Shown here piece after piece: positions 6,330-7,623 of a stretch of 7,623 nt of DNA; position 1 is the first letter of the stretch, and each line of letters begins with the position of its first letter. The stretch is from JALZHR01 sp036389695. GTDB taxonomy: Bacteria; Acidobacteriota; Blastocatellia; Pyrinomonadales; Pyrinomonadaceae. The notes beneath the pieces were generated by a model that saw only the letters and a program-made list of their open reading frames with translations, searched no databases and was not told where the DNA came from. Where the stretch lies: contig DASVWG010000253.1 in the NCBI GenBank assembly GCA_036389695.1, forward strand, positions 1 through 7,623, read 5' to 3'. The position numbers and the translations under genes are program-made.

Positions 6330-7169
6330 ATGAATTGCCCGTTTTGCTCATCAGATTCCAAAGAAATTTTTCTGGCGAAAGGTTTTCCCGTGCGCGATTG
6401 CATCGTGTGCCGGCATCGCTTTGCCGAGGTTTCGACCAATGGAAATCATGTGGCGGAAATTTACGGCGACGCGTATTTTAACGGCGGCGGCGCGGGTTAT
6501 TCCGATTATCTTTCGGAAGGCGAGATGCTGCGGCGGCGCGGGCGCGACTACGCGAAAATTTTGTCGAAATACGCGGTCGAGACCGGAAAAATTTTCGACG
6601 TCGGAGCGGCGGCGGGATTTATTTTGCAGGGCTTTTGCGACGCGGGCTGGAAAGGTGCGGGAATTGAACCGAACGTTTCGATGGCGAAAACCGGACGCGA
6701 AAAATTTGGTCTGGAAATTTTTCAGGGCGATTTCGAGAATTTTCAAAGCGCGGAAAAATACGACGCCGTTTCGATGATTCAGGTCGCGGCGCATTTTCAT
6801 AATCCGCGACGCGCGTTTGAAAACGCTTTTGATTTATTGAAACCGGGCGGAGTTTTGCTCGTCGAAACGTGGAACTGCAAAAGCCTGACGGCGCGCGTTT
6901 TCGGTCGGAACTGGCACGAATATTCGCCGCCGAGCGTTTTGCAATGGTTTTCGCCGGAAACTCTTTCGGGCTTTTTGCGGGAAACCGGTTTTGCAAAGCT
7001 CGCCCAAGGTCGCCCGTCAAAAAAAATTTCGGGCGAGCACGCCAAATCGCTTCTGCGCTATCGTCTGGGAAATAAATTCGATTCGTTTTTGAAGCTGATT
7101 CCGGGTAAAATCAATTTTCCGTACCCGGCGGAAGATTTGTTCTGGGCTTTGTATCAAAAGCGAAAATGA
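6330..7169 (+). CDS. Class I SAM-dependent methyltransferase with N-terminal cysteine cluster
   Basis: This 279-residue protein starts with CPFC (C3, C6) and CIVC (C24, C27), a likely zinc-binding knuckle common in methyltransferases from sugar and antibiotic loci. The Rossmann-type SAM domain follows: IFDVGAAAG (88-96) is the glycine-rich SAM motif I, and E113 in GIEPN would bind the ribose hydroxyls. A downstream YDAVSMIQVAAHFHNP segment and LLKPGGVLLVET are motifs of the Methyltransf_23-type family. The family methylates small molecules or sugars, and in this setting an O-methylation of a sugar residue is plausible but unproven. It is cytoplasmic with no membrane segment. It begins 11 nt after the heptamer repeat, which appears to supply its ribosome binding site, and its TGA overlaps the next ATG (7166-7169). 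Confidence 0.87.
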   Translation: MNCPFCSSDSKEIFLAKGFPVRDCIVCRHRFAEVSTNGNHVAEIYGDAYFNGGGAGYSDYLSEGEMLRRRGRDYAKILSKYAVETGKIFDVGAAAGFILQGFCDAGWKGAGIEPNVSMAKTGREKFGLEIFQGDFENFQSAEKYDAVSMIQVAAHFHNPRRAFENAFDLLKPGGVLLVETWNCKSLTARVFGRNWHEYSPPSVLQWFSPETLSGFLRETGFAKLAQGRPSKKISGEHAKSLLRYRLGNKFDSFLKLIPGKINFPYPAEDLFWALYQKRK

Positions 7170-7623
7170 GCCACCGAGACACAGAGACACAGAAAAGCGA
7201 TGAGAAAAAAATTTCCCTCGCCGCGTCGCCGCGTCTCCGATTCACCGCGTCCTTGATTCTCGCGCATCTCGCCGTCACGCTTCCGCTCGCGTATTTTCTG
7301 AACGTCTGGATGGACGAAGCCTCGACGCTTTACACGACACGAGGCGGATTTTTTCAGACCTGGCAAAACGTTTTCGCGAACGAAAAACAAGCGCCGCTTT
7401 ATTTTCTGCTGCTCGGTTTATGGCGCGCGGCGGGCGGCTCGATTTTTTTCGCGCGGGCTTTATCAATCATTTTCAGCCTGCTCGCCATCAAGTTTTTTTG
7501 TGATTTGGCGCGAAAGTTTTTCGACGAAAATCAAGCGCGTTTCGTTTCCGTTTTGTTTGCGCTGCACCCGTTTTTGATTTGGGCGAGCGTGGAAATTCGC
7601 GGTTATTCGCTGGTGATTCTGCT
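7166..7623 (+). CDS. GT-C fold membrane glycosyltransferase (PMT/GT39-like), 5' part only
   Basis: The frame is open from ATG 7166, overlapping the previous stop as ATGA, to the right edge, giving 152 visible residues. After the N-terminus there is a membrane helix (about 30-47), then WMDEAST with D50-E51, the catalytic acidic pair expected in the first outer loop, then KQAPLYFLLLGLW (74-86), matching the PPLYYLLLHLW-type segment of the family. HPFLIWASVEIRGYSL (134-149) matches the conserved ExRxY region (E143, R145, Y147). Like the gene at 4711-6234 it should transfer a sugar from a polyprenyl phosphate at the outer membrane face, but the two differ in their motifs, suggesting different acceptors. 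Residues about 3-29 are encoded by a repeat and have no family counterpart. The real start may be a later codon such as TTG 7253, though that would leave no cytoplasmic tail. The 3' end is missing. Confidence 0.82.
   Translation, partial: MSHRDTETQKSDEKKISLAASPRLRFTASLILAHLAVTLPLAYFLNVWMDEASTLYTTRGGFFQTWQNVFANEKQAPLYFLLLGLWRAAGGSIFFARALSIIFSLLAIKFFCDLARKFFDENQARFVSVLFALHPFLIWASVEIRGYSLVIL
7172..7252. repeat. Octamer repeat block forming the N-terminus of the last gene
   Basis: The left half reads as octamers CACCGAGA, CACAGAGA, CACAGAAA, AGCGATGA (7172-7203). The right half reads TCGCCGCG, TCGCCGCG, TCTCCGAT, TCACCGCG (7218-7249), with a short A/T-rich centre between. The halves are purine-rich and pyrimidine-rich, as in the other repeats, but their complementarity is only partial. 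The block starts three bases after the methyltransferase stop and stays open in the frame of the last gene. Confidence 0.65.

Overview
The window looks like part of a cell-surface polysaccharide / glycolipid assembly locus from a free-living, probably Gram-negative bacterium. All genes lie on the + strand and are packed tightly: ATGA stop/start overlaps at 856-859, 1311-1314 and 7166-7169, a 14-nt overlap at 3728-3741, and otherwise short gaps. Base composition is balanced and coding regions alternate A-rich (gaaaaa) and GC-rich (gcgcg) stretches. The gene style, and the short 7- to 10-mer palindromic repeats at gene edges, remind me of Acidobacteriota (Blastocatellia-type) genomes. That placement is an impression only, since no marker gene is present.

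Layout. 1-167: the 3' end of a small stand-alone Ada-type metal-binding protein, not obviously part of the sugar locus. 248-859: left-handed beta-helix (hexapeptide repeat) sugar N-acyltransferase. 856-1314: single-pass membrane protein of unknown function. 1311-2723: FAD-dependent amine-oxidase-type oxidoreductase. 2731-3741: NodB-type polysaccharide deacetylase without a signal peptide. 3728-4699: UbiA-superfamily enzyme most like decaprenyl-phosphate phosphoribosyltransferase. 4711-6234: multi-pass GT-C (PMT/ArnT-like) glycosyltransferase. 6330-7169: SAM-dependent methyltransferase with an N-terminal four-cysteine cluster. 7166 to the right edge: a second GT-C glycosyltransferase, cut by the window.

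How the genes may fit together (inference): the UbiA enzyme would make a polyprenyl-phosphate pentose donor, the two GT-C membrane enzymes would use polyprenyl-phosphate sugars on the outer face of the membrane, and the acyltransferase, deacetylase, oxidoreductase and methyltransferase would modify the sugars. No biochemical product can be read from the sequence.

The most unusual content is not a gene. Four short imperfect palindromes built from 7- to 10-nt units lie at 167-239, 2040-2143, 6227-6319 and 7172-7252. Three sit at or directly after a stop codon. One is embedded in frame inside the oxidoreductase, and one forms the N-terminus of the last gene. The one at 6227-6319 contains the stop codon of the upstream gene in its left arm and the likely Shine-Dalgarno of the downstream gene in its right arm. 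No RNA genes, CRISPR arrays, insertion sequences or convincing terminators were seen, and there is no gene-free stretch longer than 300 bases.
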